Below are positions 8,905 through 17,208 of a stretch of DNA of 64,000 nt, in pieces. This stretch comes from Candidatus Dormiibacterota bacterium. GTDB lineage: Bacteria > Chloroflexota > Dormibacteria > Aeolococcales > Aeolococcaceae. The DNA lies in NCBI GenBank assembly GCA_003153505.1, contig PLZA01000067.1:132445-196444 (forward strand), given 5' to 3'. The position numbers were made by a program, and so were the translations under genes. The notes below the pieces were generated by a model that saw nothing but the letters and a program-made list of their open reading frames with translations, made no database searches and was not told where the DNA came from. The first letter of the stretch is position 1, and every line of letters begins with the position of its first letter.

Positions 8905-10362
8905 TCATGGTGATCCGAACCAGGTAGTCAGCGCTTCGCGCAGCCCACTGTCTGCGCCGTCCCCCACCCACACGACGTATCCATCGGGCCGAATCAACAC
9001 AGCAGCGGGAGCACTGACCTCGCCAAGTACTGGAAGCTCCCACGTACCAACGTACGTGGCGTCGATCAGCTGAACCCGTTCCGCCCACGGCGTAATGTCA
9101 AAGCCGCCGGGCTCGCCCAGGTTGAGCAGCACCGGTTTGGCGTCGTGCAGCAGCTCGAAGACTCGGAGCGCGCCGTTGGCGGTCACGAGGTCCAGATCGG
9201 GCATGCGGCGTCCGAGCAACGGATGTCCCTCGCCGAGGTCGTAATGAATGTCGAGCCCGGAGACGATCCCGGCGAGCCGTTTGCGAGGCTCGTCCATGCT
9301 CGCCAGCTCCGACACCATTTCGACCACAGCCTTCATACGCACGTCCTGACGCTGCAGCGCCGTCTGCGCCATCGTGTGTTGCAGCGCGCGGGCAGCGACC
9401 GGGTGACGCTCGTCCTGGTACGTGTCCAGGAGGCGCTCCGGGGAAGTTCCGTTGACCACTTGTGCCAGCTTCCATCCCAGATTCACCGCATCCTGGACGC
9501 CGAGGCTGAGGCCCTGTCCGCCCGCCGGGTAATGCACGTGCGCCGAGTCGCCGGCGAGCAGGACTCGGCCCGCGCGGTAGGCTGCTGCATGACGTGTCAT
9601 GTCGGTGAACCTGGAGATCCACGTGGGATTGTGGACCCCGAAGTCGGTGCCGAAGACGGTGATGAGCGCGTCGCTCAGATCGCGCAGGGTGGGGTCGCTG
9701 CCGGGCCCGAGCTGCTGCTCGGTCACCACGACCCGCACGGTCTTGCCGTCCTCCATCCGGTGGAGGCCGTGGACACCGGTGGCGTCGTTGCGGATGCCCC
9801 GCGGCGGTTCCTCGGTCACCTCGACCTCGGCGATCAGGTTGCTTCGCGTCGCATCCCATCCCGGGAATTCGATGCCGGCTGCTTTACGGATGACGCTCCG
9901 TCCTCCGTCGCACCCAACGAGATACTGCGCCCGCAGCGACTGGCCGTCGGACAGTTCGACGTCGACGCCGGTGTCGTCCTGCGCGAAGCCCGTCACCTCA
10001 CATCCGTAATACATGCGTACCGGGAGCTCGGCAACCCACGCGGCCATGATCCGCTCGATGTTGTTCTGCCAGATGCCGAGCGAATACGGATGACGCGTCG
10101 GGAAGTCGCTCATGTCCAGCACAGTCGTGCCGATCATCGCGGCCTGAGCAACCTGTCCCTCCGCGAGGAACCGTTCAGCGACTCCACGCTGATCCAGCAC
10201 CTCGATCGTGCGCGAGTGAAACCCGCCGGCTCGTGAGCCGGCGAGCACGTGATTGGGACGCCGCTCGACGATCGCAACGTCAACCTTCGCCAACGCCAAC
10301 TCCGCCGCCAGCATCATGCCCGTCGGACCGCCCCCGGCAATCACCACAGCATGTCCGGTCAT
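8905..10362 (-). CDS. FAD-dependent aromatic monooxygenase (rifampicin/polyketide hydroxylase type)
   Basis: Class A flavoprotein hydroxylase of 485 residues that should use NAD(P)H and O2 to hydroxylate an aromatic or polyketide compound. The GGGPTG dinucleotide fold is at residues 8-13, the DG motif is GCDGGRS (about 155) and the GD motif is VLLAGDSAHVHYPAGGQG (about 270). The C-terminal thioredoxin-like domain of the PgaE/RdmE/Rox class follows. ATG 10362 places the Rossmann fold at the normal distance; ATG 10416 would add 18 unrelated residues. A -10-like TATATT lies at 10450-10455. It lies downstream of the TetR gene, which suggests inducible detoxification. Confidence 0.9.
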   Translation of the reverse strand: MTGHAVVIAGGGPTGMMLAAELALAKVDVAIVERRPNHVLAGSRAGGFHSRTIEVLDQRGVAERFLAEGQVAQAAMIGTTVLDMSDFPTRHPYSLGIWQNNIERIMAAWVAELPVRMYYGCEVTGFAQDDTGVDVELSDGQSLRAQYLVGCDGGRSVIRKAAGIEFPGWDATRSNLIAEVEVTEEPPRGIRNDATGVHGLHRMEDGKTVRVVVTEQQLGPGSDPTLRDLSDALITVFGTDFGVHNPTWISRFTDMTRHAAAYRAGRVLLAGDSAHVHYPAGGQGLSLGVQDAVNLGWKLAQVVNGTSPERLLDTYQDERHPVAARALQHTMAQTALQRQDVRMKAVVEMVSELASMDEPRKRLAGIVSGLDIHYDLGEGHPLLGRRMPDLDLVTANGALRVFELLHDAKPVLLNLGEPGGFDITPWAERVQLIDATYVGTWELPVLGEVSAPAAVLIRPDGYVVWVGDGADSGLREALTTWFGSP

Positions 10363-10487
10363 ACGCAACCCCTTCGCTTTCCGCGGGTTCTGGTTCGGCC
10401 GGAGATTCTGCAGCACGGCCAGGGTCTTGCCGCAAGTGCCCTGCCGGGTAATATATTGAGGTGGAAGGGGTGGCTAGTCTCCTTTCA

Positions 10488-11087
10488 TTACCGCTGCATG
10501 TGAGCCGCGTGGTGGATCAGCGCGACCACCGTCGGTGCCACCGCGACAGGGTCGCGCTCGAGTCCGGTGAGTTCGTCGACGAACGCAAAGCTGGTGAGGG
10601 CATACGCGACGCGCGCTACCTCTGGGTCACACGCTCGGGGAAACCCCGCGTCGGCGATTCGTCCGAGAAGAACCTCGAGGCCGCGCAGACGGCGAATGTT
10701 CCGATCCGAGTGCTCCTCGGCTGCTCGTCCCAGGACACCGAGAGCGTGGAGACGTCGCAGCGCGACACGGTGGATGGAGTAAAAGCCGCAAAAGATCATC
10801 ACGAATTCGTTGAGCGCGTCCAGCGGATCGGGCTGCGTGAACGCTCGAGGCAGCGACGTGAGCCCCCCGGTCTCCGCGAGGTGGTCAAAGGTGCTCTCCA
10901 CCAACGCCTCGCGTGTGCCGAAGCGGTCATACACGGTTACCCGCGTCACCTTGGCTTCCCGTGCGACAGCGTCGATGGAGAAGCGCTCGCCGCTCACGAG
11001 GACCGCGAGGGCGGAGGTCAGGATCCTGATGCGGGTGGAATCCATCAGGTCCTGGCGGCGCGTCATCCGGTACGGGCGCGGCGACAT
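10488..11087 (-). CDS. TetR-family transcriptional regulator
   Basis: A 199-residue regulator. The N-terminal HTH contains F-S-I-D-A-V-A-R-E-A-K-V-T-R-V-T-V-Y-D-R-F (about residues 36-56), the TetR pattern, followed by a helical ligand-binding domain. ATG 11087 is the only start that leaves the HTH in place. It lies between a monooxygenase on the same strand and a divergent SHOCT/SDR operon, so it may control both through the 11102-11121 palindrome. Confidence 0.9.
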   Translation of the reverse strand: MSPRPYRMTRRQDLMDSTRIRILTSALAVLVSGERFSIDAVAREAKVTRVTVYDRFGTREALVESTFDHLAETGGLTSLPRAFTQPDPLDALNEFVMIFCGFYSIHRVALRRLHALGVLGRAAEEHSDRNIRRLRGLEVLLGRIADAGFPRACDPEVARVAYALTSFAFVDELTGLERDPVAVAPTVVALIHHAAHMQR

Positions 11088-11101
11088 GTTTGTATTCTAC
11101 C

Positions 11102-11121
11102 TTACACTGTGTATACTGTAA
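11102..11121. promoter_or_regulatory. Probable TetR operator
   Basis: The intergenic segment reads TTACA-N10-TGTAA, with partial inner symmetry around GTGTATAC. It lies 15 bp upstream of the tetR start and before the divergent operon. The AT-rich character contrasts with the surroundings. Placement and dyad symmetry suggest autoregulation; binding is inferred. Confidence 0.45.
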
Positions 11122-11138
11122 ACGATGGAATAGACGAG

Positions 11139-11213
11139 ATGCCCCCCCGGCCGCAGAGACGCTTCCAGGCTGAACTCGGCCCCAAGCGCATCCCGATGAA
11201 ACTGGAGGTCTGA
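11139..11213 (+). CDS. Possible 24-residue leader peptide upstream of the SHOCT gene
   Basis: A short ATG frame encodes 24 basic residues (starting MPPRPQRRFQ). It ends 1 nt before the next start, and its last codons contain the GGAGG that serves the next gene. This could be translational coupling or chance. No family is recognised. Confidence 0.3.
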   Translation: MPPRPQRRFQAELGPKRIPMKLEV

Positions 11214-11214
11214 C

Positions 11215-11451
11215 ATGTGCACATGGGCAGGAGGCGGCTGGTGGTTCCTCTGGCCACTCTGGTTCGTCGGGTTCTGGATCGTGCTGGCACTGGTCCTTCG
11301 CTTCGGGGTTTGGGGCCGCCATCGCGGGCATTGGTCCGCGAGCGTCACGGCTGAGGGCATTCTTGCCGAACGCTTCGCTCGGGGTGAGATCACCGAGAAG
11401 GAATACCGAGATCGCATCGCTGTGCTCCATACGAGCGGAGCAAAGCGGTGA
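11215..11451 (+). CDS. SHOCT-domain small membrane protein
   Basis: A 78-residue protein with an aromatic transmembrane segment (residues about 8-32) followed by a C-terminal SHOCT motif (AEGILAERFARGEITEKEYR), a short helical oligomerisation domain. GGAGG lies 5 nt before ATG. The stop overlaps the GTG of the SDR gene by GTGA. Function is unknown; such proteins often accompany stress or transport operons. Confidence 0.8.
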   Translation: MCTWAGGGWWFLWPLWFVGFWIVLALVLRFGVWGRHRGHWSASVTAEGILAERFARGEITEKEYRDRIAVLHTSGAKR

Positions 11452-12242
11452 CGCCCGTGGCCGCGCCGCGACCGACAGCCACGGCAACCTACCCGGACCT
11501 GGCAGGCAAAGTCGCCGTGGTGACCGGAGGTTCTCGGGGCATCGGCGCCGCTGCCGCTCGGGCTCTGGCCGCCAACGGCGTCTCCGTGGTCGTCGTCGGA
11601 CGTGACCAGGCTGCTATCGACAACAGCGTTGGAGCCGTGCGCGGCATGGGGGCCCAAGCACTCGGTGTGATTGCCGATTGCACTGTTGACGCTGAGCTCG
11701 ATGCGCTGCAACAAGCGGTCAGTGCAGCCTTCGGACGCGTTGACATTCTCGCCGCGTTTGCCGGCGGGAATGGCATGCCGGTTGCCACAGACAAGGAACA
11801 TGGAGCGCACCGGCGCGAGGTCGTCGAGACGGATCTCACGTCCACCTTCCTGACCGTGTCGGCGTTTCTCCCCGGCATGCTTGAACGCACTTCCGGCGTC
11901 ATCATCACCATGGCCTCATCGGCGGCACGGCAGGCCGCCAAGTCTTCGGCCGCGTATGCGGCCGCGAAGGCCGGCGTCATTGCGCTGACTCGCCATCTCG
12001 CGGGCGAGTTCGGCAACGCCGGGATTCGTGTGAACTGCATCGCACCATCAGCGGTCGAAAACGACAGGATGCGATCGTGGATGACCGGAGAGCAACGTAT
12101 CGCCCTCGGCGGTTCATTTCCTCTGGGGCGCATCGGCCAGCCTGAAGATGTTGCGGCAGCAACCCTCTTCCTGGCATCTGACGCATCGTCGTGGATTACC
12201 GGCGTGACTCTCGATGTCGCCGGCGGGAAGGTCATGCTATGA
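11448..12242 (+). CDS. Short-chain dehydrogenase/reductase
   Basis: A 264-residue classical SDR. The cofactor motif TGGSRGIG is at residues 26-33, the FAG-G segment replaces the usual NNAG, Ser of the S-S-A-A-R region and YAAAK supply the catalytic residues, and the C-terminus has the V-N-C-I-A-P and G-x-x-L-D-V-A-G-G motifs. It should be an NAD(P)-dependent oxidoreductase of unknown substrate. It overlaps both neighbours by 4 bp and so is made in one operon with SHOCT and the membrane protein. Confidence 0.9.
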   Translation: MTPVAAPRPTATATYPDLAGKVAVVTGGSRGIGAAAARALAANGVSVVVVGRDQAAIDNSVGAVRGMGAQALGVIADCTVDAELDALQQAVSAAFGRVDILAAFAGGNGMPVATDKEHGAHRREVVETDLTSTFLTVSAFLPGMLERTSGVIITMASSAARQAAKSSAAYAAAKAGVIALTRHLAGEFGNAGIRVNCIAPSAVENDRMRSWMTGEQRIALGGSFPLGRIGQPEDVAAATLFLASDASSWITGVTLDVAGGKVML

Positions 12243-12718
12243 GCACGATTCGTCCCACGTCAAACAAGAGAACGGGGATTGGCGGGTTGCGCGCCAACTC
12301 CCTCGCAGCGGTTGTGATGCTCGCCACCGAGTTTGCTCTGGGTGCCGTCGTGAATCTGTACGCGACGCTTCCTTCGTCGGATACCGGCAAGACGTTCATT
12401 GCCGCGTTCGGTGCCGCGGTGACGGATGGGCCCGTGGCGCTGACGCTGCATGCACTCCTAGGAACGTTGCTGCTGATCACGGGCATCTCCGCGCTGGTGC
12501 GCGCGAGTTTGTTGCGAGGAGGGGCGCTCATCGCGGTCAGCGGGGTTGCCCTGCTGGCCATCCTGCTCGCGTGGCTCTCGGGAACCAGGTTCGTCGGGGA
12601 CTCCAGCAATGAGGCGTCGCTGATCATGGCCCTGGCTACGGCAGTCGCCATCGTCTGTTACGCGGCCATCCTCTTTGGTGCAACTGAGCCTCGCGAGCGG
12701 CACTCCACTGGCGAGTAG
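12239..12718 (+). CDS. Four-helix membrane protein of unknown function
   Basis: A 159-residue protein with a basic N-terminus and four hydrophobic segments (about 20-43, 66-90, 96-116 and 127-148). No enzyme or transporter motif is recognised. ATG 12239 overlaps the SDR stop (ATGA). It may be a membrane partner of the SDR, but this rests only on operon position. Confidence 0.7.
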   Translation: MSTIRPTSNKRTGIGGLRANSLAAVVMLATEFALGAVVNLYATLPSSDTGKTFIAAFGAAVTDGPVALTLHALLGTLLLITGISALVRASLLRGGALIAVSGVALLAILLAWLSGTRFVGDSSNEASLIMALATAVAIVCYAAILFGATEPRERHSTGE

Positions 12719-12840
12719 TGGTTGGGCGCCTCCGTCGCCGGCCGCCACTCCGCGCCGTTAGATCTGAATGGTCCCGTCCGGATTGACTATTCAGCCGGGG
12801 TTTGGGGGCGTCGGCCCAAACGTAGCCGAGCCCGGTGCGA

Positions 12841-13743
12841 TCAGGCTGCGGCGCGCAGCGGCATGTCTACCCCGGTCAACTCCACCGATCGCGACCACAG
12901 GCGCGAAGCGAGCACCGGATCCTGTGACTCCTTCGAGGGCGCCATGACCACGGCCGAGCCGCGCATGTGGGCGATTCCCGCGGGCCCGACATACGCAATG
13001 CCGGCAATGTCCTGGGTGGCGGCGAAGAGTGACGGCAGCGCACCCCCAGCCGCGTCCTGCGCCACCACGCGCATGCCAACCTTGGCAACCATGGCGCGGA
13101 AGCCGACGAGATGGGCCGCGAGATTGGTGCTGGCGATCCCGGGGTGGGCGGACACGGCGCGCACGCCGCTCCCCGCCGCCTCCAGCCGTCGTTGCAGCTC
13201 GAAGGTGAAGAGCAGGTTGGCCTGCTTCGAATCCGCATACGCACGGCCGGGGTCGTAGCGGCGCTTCTCCCAATTGAGATCGCCGATGTCGATGTGGCCG
13301 CCCCTGTGGAGCTGCGACGAGACGGTCACCACCCGGCCGGTGATCGCCGGGAGCAGCAGGTTCGTCAGGGCGAAGTGGCCCAGGTGGTTGGTGCCGATAT
13401 GCAGCTCGAACCCGTCGGCGGTCCGCCCCATCGGCACCATCATGATGCCCGCATTGTTGATGAGGACATCCACGGGATCTGACCAGCCCCGCGCGAATGC
13501 GCGGATCGACGCCAGGTCGGTGAGCTCCAGGAGGCGGACCTCGGTGTGCCCGCCGACACTTCGCGCGACCTGCACACCCTTGTGCAGGTTGCGCACGGCG
13601 AGCACGACTCGGGCACCGGCTTGCACCAGCTGGCGGGTCGTCTCGGCGCCCAACCCACTCGACGCGCCGGTGACGATGACGGTCGCGCCGGCCATGTCCG
13701 GCAGGTCGGCGGCGGCCCACCGCTTCGAGATCATGCGCTCCAC
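12841..13743 (-). CDS. Short-chain dehydrogenase/reductase (retinol-dehydrogenase-like)
   Basis: A 300-residue SDR of the extended light-dependent protochlorophyllide/retinol-dehydrogenase-like branch. TGASSGLG lies at about residues 25-32, NNAGIM at about 94-99 and the YADSK catalytic tetrad segment at about 168-172. GTG 13743 is used; ATG 13734 is an alternative three codons downstream. It sits downstream of the MerR gene on the same strand, 48 bp away, and may be its target. Substrate unknown. Confidence 0.88.
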   Translation of the reverse strand: MERMISKRWAAADLPDMAGATVIVTGASSGLGAETTRQLVQAGARVVLAVRNLHKGVQVARSVGGHTEVRLLELTDLASIRAFARGWSDPVDVLINNAGIMMVPMGRTADGFELHIGTNHLGHFALTNLLLPAITGRVVTVSSQLHRGGHIDIGDLNWEKRRYDPGRAYADSKQANLLFTFELQRRLEAAGSGVRAVSAHPGIASTNLAAHLVGFRAMVAKVGMRVVAQDAAGGALPSLFAATQDIAGIAYVGPAGIAHMRGSAVVMAPSKESQDPVLASRLWSRSVELTGVDMPLRAAA

Positions 13744-13791
13744 TCTGCGCTCATGTCCCCGCCGCGCCGCGCGACATCGCCGGCGCCCGAT

Positions 13792-14715
13792 CTATGAGGA
13801 CCGCAGGGCCGCGACGAACCACTCGTAGGCGGGCACGATGCTCGGCTGGGCCGGCCACCCGTTGATCGCCCCGATCAGCTGCCAGTAGCGTTCCACCCGC
13901 CGGTCGCTGAAGGTCGCGAGCCGCTCGGCCAGCTCGAAGCGGTACGGAGCGTCATCGTTCCGGCCCTCCGCGCTGCTGAATCGGCCGACCAGCTCGTCGA
14001 CGATGGCCACCCCTTCGGGTGAGCCTGGGGTGATGCCACGGTGTACCGCCTCGACCCCGCGCTCGGCGACCGCCTGGTTGGCTGCCTGAGCCGCCGCATC
14101 GGGCTCATCGGGAACGGACGACGACCGGCGACCCTGTCCCGCGACCACCATCTCGCGGACGCGCCCTCGGAACGTCGGGTCCTCAACGAGCGCTGCAAGC
14201 TCGATCCACGCGTCGATCTGAGTCTCCGACGGCTCGGGCGGCAGCACCGGCAAGGCCGCGCGCATCCGAGCCGCGAACGGGTCGTCCTCATGATCCGCGA
14301 AGACAGCGGCGAGGAACGCCTCCATCATGCGGTTGGCCTCATCGGCGGACGCGCGGGCAAATGCGGTCATTCGTTGTACCTCCTCTGGGTGAGCGCCATT
14401 CCGAGCGATCGCTCGGAGCACTGATCGACGCAATGTCAGGCGATGGATCTGCAGGTCGATGGCTTCGGCGTGGGCTCTCGCGACTGCCTCGAGCGACGTT
14501 CGCGTTTGCGCAATGAGGCGAATGCTCGCCAGGTCGATCCCGAGTTCGCGAAGGGTCCGCACCAGCTCGAGTCGAGCGAGCCCTGCGGAGTCAAACCGAC
14601 GATAGCCCGCATCCGTGCGCCAGGCCTCGGGCACCAGACCAATGTCGGAGTAGTACCGGATGGTCTTGACGGGCAGCCCCGTCAGCCGTGCCGCTTCGCC
14701 GATAGAGAGGTCCAT
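13792..14715 (-). CDS. MerR-family transcriptional regulator
   Basis: A 307-residue regulator. The N-terminal winged helix has the MerR hallmark (IGEAARLTGLPVKTIRYYSD, residues 5-24, then the wing GYRRF), followed by a coiled-coil dimerisation helix and a long C-terminal ligand-type domain. Such long MerR proteins usually sense drugs or small ligands. The ATG lies 6 nt from the -10 of a classical 19-bp-spacer MerR promoter, so the transcript is probably leaderless and autoregulated. Confidence 0.92.
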   Translation of the reverse strand: MDLSIGEAARLTGLPVKTIRYYSDIGLVPEAWRTDAGYRRFDSAGLARLELVRTLRELGIDLASIRLIAQTRTSLEAVARAHAEAIDLQIHRLTLRRSVLRAIARNGAHPEEVQRMTAFARASADEANRMMEAFLAAVFADHEDDPFAARMRAALPVLPPEPSETQIDAWIELAALVEDPTFRGRVREMVVAGQGRRSSSVPDEPDAAAQAANQAVAERGVEAVHRGITPGSPEGVAIVDELVGRFSSAEGRNDDAPYRFELAERLATFSDRRVERYWQLIGAINGWPAQPSIVPAYEWFVAALRSS

Positions 14716-14721
14716 GGCCCG

Positions 14722-14752
14722 ACCTTGAGGCCTCCAGCCACTGGAGAGTCAA
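14722..14752 (-). promoter_or_regulatory. MerR-type promoter and operator
   Basis: On the minus strand -35 TTGACT (14747-14752) and -10 CAAGGT (14722-14727) are separated by 19 bp, the over-long spacing that MerR proteins correct by DNA distortion. The spacer holds the dyad CTCCAG-TGG-CTGGAG (14732-14746), the expected MerR binding site. Confidence 0.75.
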
Positions 14753-15084
14753 GCGAGGCCAAAGCGGGCTCGCGCACGCCGTTGTTGCGGCGGAGCGATG
14801 TGTGCGCTCGCGGACCGACACCGCCATCGCCTGCGATGCAAGCTCGCAGTCTCGGAGATACGGCGGTGTGCGTTCCCAACCCCACTCGCGCACGGCGCCG
14901 ATCGGCCTTCGGGAAGCGACGGAGACACGCGTGTGCTCCACGATCTGACAGGTATGGCCGCCGAAGGAGCGTCTCTCCCCCTCCTGCTCCTGGCGGCCAT
15001 GCCTTGATCGTGGCCATCGCCAACGGGGGATAATCCGGCGCCCGGCGCACGACGCCGCCATGTATGACACGCGAGGACAGAGCG
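14753..15084. other. Geneless interval with a long stem-loop
   Basis: No convincing gene is seen in these 330 bp. The interval contains an interrupted inverted repeat: GGTATGGCCGCC (14951-14962) pairs with GGCGGCCATGCC (14992-15003) and AGGAGC (14965-14970) with GCTCCT (14986-14991), leaving a 15-nt loop. A -10-like GATAAT lies at 15029-15034 in front of the next gene. Confidence 0.6.
14951..15003. repeat. 18-bp interrupted inverted repeat (stem-loop)
   Basis: Two arms of 18 paired bases with one G-T wobble and a two-base bulge on one side, around a 15-nt pyrimidine-rich loop. There is no T-run after either arm, so it is not a classical terminator. Its role is unknown. Confidence 0.6.
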
Positions 15085-15282
15085 ATGGCCAAGATCGATT
15101 TGACCGACGAAAAGGCAGCGGAATTCGGACACACCTTCATCCGGTGGCTGACCGACGAGGATCCCGCCGGCGTCGCACGCTTCTTCCCCGATCTCGATCC
15201 GCATGCCGTCAACGACCACGCCGCTACCGAGATCGGGCGCTCCGTGCTCGAGGATCTGCTCGCCGAGCGCTTCGTCGCATAA
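15085..15282 (+). CDS. Small hypothetical protein
   Basis: A 65-residue acidic protein (starting MAKIDLTDEKAAEF) with two predicted helices around a W-L-T-D-E-D-P segment. ATG 15085 is preferred to GTG/ATG 15064 because AGGA lies upstream and the peptide before it is not conserved-looking. No family is recognised. Confidence 0.5.
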   Translation: MAKIDLTDEKAAEFGHTFIRWLTDEDPAGVARFFPDLDPHAVNDHAATEIGRSVLEDLLAERFVA

Positions 15283-15315
15283 GGGCACCAGCGCGCTCGG
15301 CGCGCGACTGCCCGG

Positions 15316-16257
15316 CTAGATCGCGCCGGGGGTGGCTGTCGGGGCTGGCGTTGACCCACTACCGCCGCTGCCATACCCACCCGGAGGCTGAGCGGTCGTC
15401 AAGCTCGACCAGGCGACCGCTCCGGTCGGAGCACTCACCGTGGGAGCCGTCCCCCAGGCGCTGAAGGTGGTGCTGAACGTGAGCACCACCCCGCCGCCCG
15501 ATACCGCCGACGAGTACGTGATCGGCTGATCGGAGCTCGCCGCGATGTCGAGCTGTCCCGTTCCGGGGGGGAGCTGGCCGGCTGCCGGGACGGTTCCGGT
15601 GATCCTCGTCGCCGCGACCCCGCCGGCAGCTGTGATCCCGGCTCTCGACTCTGGGGTCAGCAGCAGCTCCGACGCCTGGCTACCAGTGGTGATCCCAGGT
15701 TGCAGCACGGTGTAGGGGCCATTGCCCGCAACCACCGACACCCACTTGGTGACGAGGCTCGGCGCTGTGGCCGCGGCCACGCCGAGCTGATCCTGCAAGG
15801 CCGGGGCGTTGCCCTGAAAGTAGACGGTCGCGCCGACGAGCAGGAGCGTGAACTGCTCGGTCCCATAGCTCGAATCGAACGTGATCGCCTGGCGGCCCCC
15901 CGTCTGACCCGCATCGCCGACGATGGTCTGCGCGTCGCCGCCGGTCGAGACCGCCATGTAGTGAAAGCCGCTCGCGTCCCGCGTGGCTGCGATTGCCCGC
16001 TGGTAGAGCGCCCTCGCCTCGGCGGCGCCGGACGTGGTGCCGGGCGCTGCGGTCGGCGCGCCGGCGGACTGCTGGTTCCCCTGAACGTGACGGACGAGGA
16101 GGACTCCGCCGACCCCGATCCCAGCCGCGACGATCCCGGTGGCGACGAAGAGAGCGATCGCCGCCGGCACTCTCGAGCCGCGCTTGGGCGGGAGGGTCGC
16201 CGGCGCAGGTGGCCAGGCCGGTGGCTGCGGGGGGAACGCCCAGCGGTCATCGTTCAT
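15316..16257 (-). CDS. Membrane-anchored extracellular protein, possible LppX/LolA-like fold
   Basis: A 313-residue protein. A proline-rich cytoplasmic N-terminus (about 1-24) is followed by one transmembrane helix (about 31-55), a Thr/Ala/Gly linker and a 200-residue beta-rich domain with repeated T-F-x-x-(S/T) strands, ending in a Ser/Gly/Pro/Thr tail. The domain starting A-R-A-L-Y-Q-R-A-I-A-A-T resembles mycobacterial LppX/LprG-like lipid-binding proteins, but this is a weak impression. It probably sits outside the membrane. Confidence 0.6.
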   Translation of the reverse strand: MNDDRWAFPPQPPAWPPAPATLPPKRGSRVPAAIALFVATGIVAAGIGVGGVLLVRHVQGNQQSAGAPTAAPGTTSGAAEARALYQRAIAATRDASGFHYMAVSTGGDAQTIVGDAGQTGGRQAITFDSSYGTEQFTLLLVGATVYFQGNAPALQDQLGVAAATAPSLVTKWVSVVAGNGPYTVLQPGITTGSQASELLLTPESRAGITAAGGVAATRITGTVPAAGQLPPGTGQLDIAASSDQPITYSSAVSGGGVVLTFSTTFSAWGTAPTVSAPTGAVAWSSLTTAQPPGGYGSGGSGSTPAPTATPGAI

Positions 16258-16362
16258 GGCACACCATGGTGAACGTTCGCGCCTTTCTAATCGCTTGCAT
16301 GAGCACGGCTGAGCTGGATACTAGTGGAGGACCAAGCGCACGCCGCGACGAAGGAGATGGCC

Positions 16363-16755
16363 ATGAGTGACGCTGCGATGGAGATCGTCTTCGACCATTT
16401 CCATGCCAGGCGCCGGCGCGATCTCGACGCGATCGAGGCCGGACTCGATCCTGACGTCGTGCACCAGGGGGTCCTCCCCGACCTTGTCTGCAACGGCCGC
16501 CAGGCTGTGCTGGAGCGGATCGGCGATTCGTTCGCCGGTTACGACACCGGCGTCGAGCGGCTGGAGCTGAACGCGGCCGGCGAGAACGTCGTGGTCGGTA
16601 TCGCCGGCCCTCGCTTCCGCGAGATCCCGTTCCTCCACGGGGAGATCTTCATGGTCTTCACCGTGCGCGGGGGAACGATCGCCCGTATCGACGATTACCC
16701 GACCCGCCATGCGGCCTTCCTGGCCGCCGAGGCGCCCGCGCCCACCCCGGCCTGA
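16363..16755 (+). CDS. SnoaL/NTF2-like protein
   Basis: A 130-residue alpha+beta barrel protein. The pattern (first helix with F-D-H-F-H-A-R-R, D-P-D-V-V-H-Q-G, G-R-Q-A-V-L-E-R-I, then F-T-V-R-G-G-T-I-A-R-I-D-D-Y) is that of SnoaL-like ketosteroid-isomerase-fold proteins. ATG 16363 has AAGGAG 6-7 nt upstream, which decides the start over ATG 16324. The ligand or reaction is unknown. Confidence 0.8.
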   Translation: MSDAAMEIVFDHFHARRRRDLDAIEAGLDPDVVHQGVLPDLVCNGRQAVLERIGDSFAGYDTGVERLELNAAGENVVVGIAGPRFREIPFLHGEIFMVFTVRGGTIARIDDYPTRHAAFLAAEAPAPTPA

Positions 16756-16764
16756 CTGCGGATC

Positions 16765-17034
16765 TCAGCCGGGATCGGAGCTCGACGGACCCCCTGATGG
16801 TGAGGCGGGCGCCGGGTCGGGAGGCGGCGCCGTTGGTGCAGGCGTCGGCGCAGCCGGCTCTTCGGGCGCTGTCGCGTGCCGCACCGCATCGCGAGTTTCG
16901 GCCGAAGCCTTCCTGAACTCGCGAATGCCGCGGCCCATCGCGGCGCCGACGTCGGGCAGTTTTCCTGGTCCCCAGATGATCAGGATGATCACCAGCACGA
17001 TGATGATTTCGGGGAGATGTCCGCCGATATCCAT
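16765..17034 (-). CDS. tatA: Sec-independent protein translocase TatA
   Basis: An 89-residue pore-forming subunit of the twin-arginine translocase. The N-terminal transmembrane helix (about residues 9-23) is followed by the hinge GPGKLPDVG and the amphipathic helix G-R-G-I-R-E-F-R-K-A, then an Ala/Pro/Ser tail. GGAG in GAGGAGCGGA decides ATG 17034; an upstream in-frame start would add 26 residues that do not fit TatA. No tatC is in the window. Confidence 0.9.
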   Translation of the reverse strand: MDIGGHLPEIIIVLVIILIIWGPGKLPDVGAAMGRGIREFRKASAETRDAVRHATAPEEPAAPTPAPTAPPPDPAPASPSGGPSSSDPG

Positions 17035-17135
17035 TCCGCTCCTCAGTCTACCTCGCAGTTGCGACGCGAATGCAGCGTCTGGAATGTCGAAAGCCGTATT
17101 CGTGCTGTGCAATCGACAAATACGTCGAAATGGGG

Positions 17136-17164
17136 TTGACCGTTCGGAGCATGCCTGTTACGGT
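17136..17164 (+). promoter_or_regulatory. Promoter of the CHAP hydrolase gene
   Basis: A -35 TTGACC (17136-17141) and a -10 TACGGT (17159-17164) are separated by 17 bp, 45 nt upstream of the start. This is a near-consensus vegetative promoter. Confidence 0.55.
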
Positions 17165-17208
17165 CGGGGACCGGTCGAATCCAGTTCGCGTCCAACTCAC
17201 GGAGGCCC

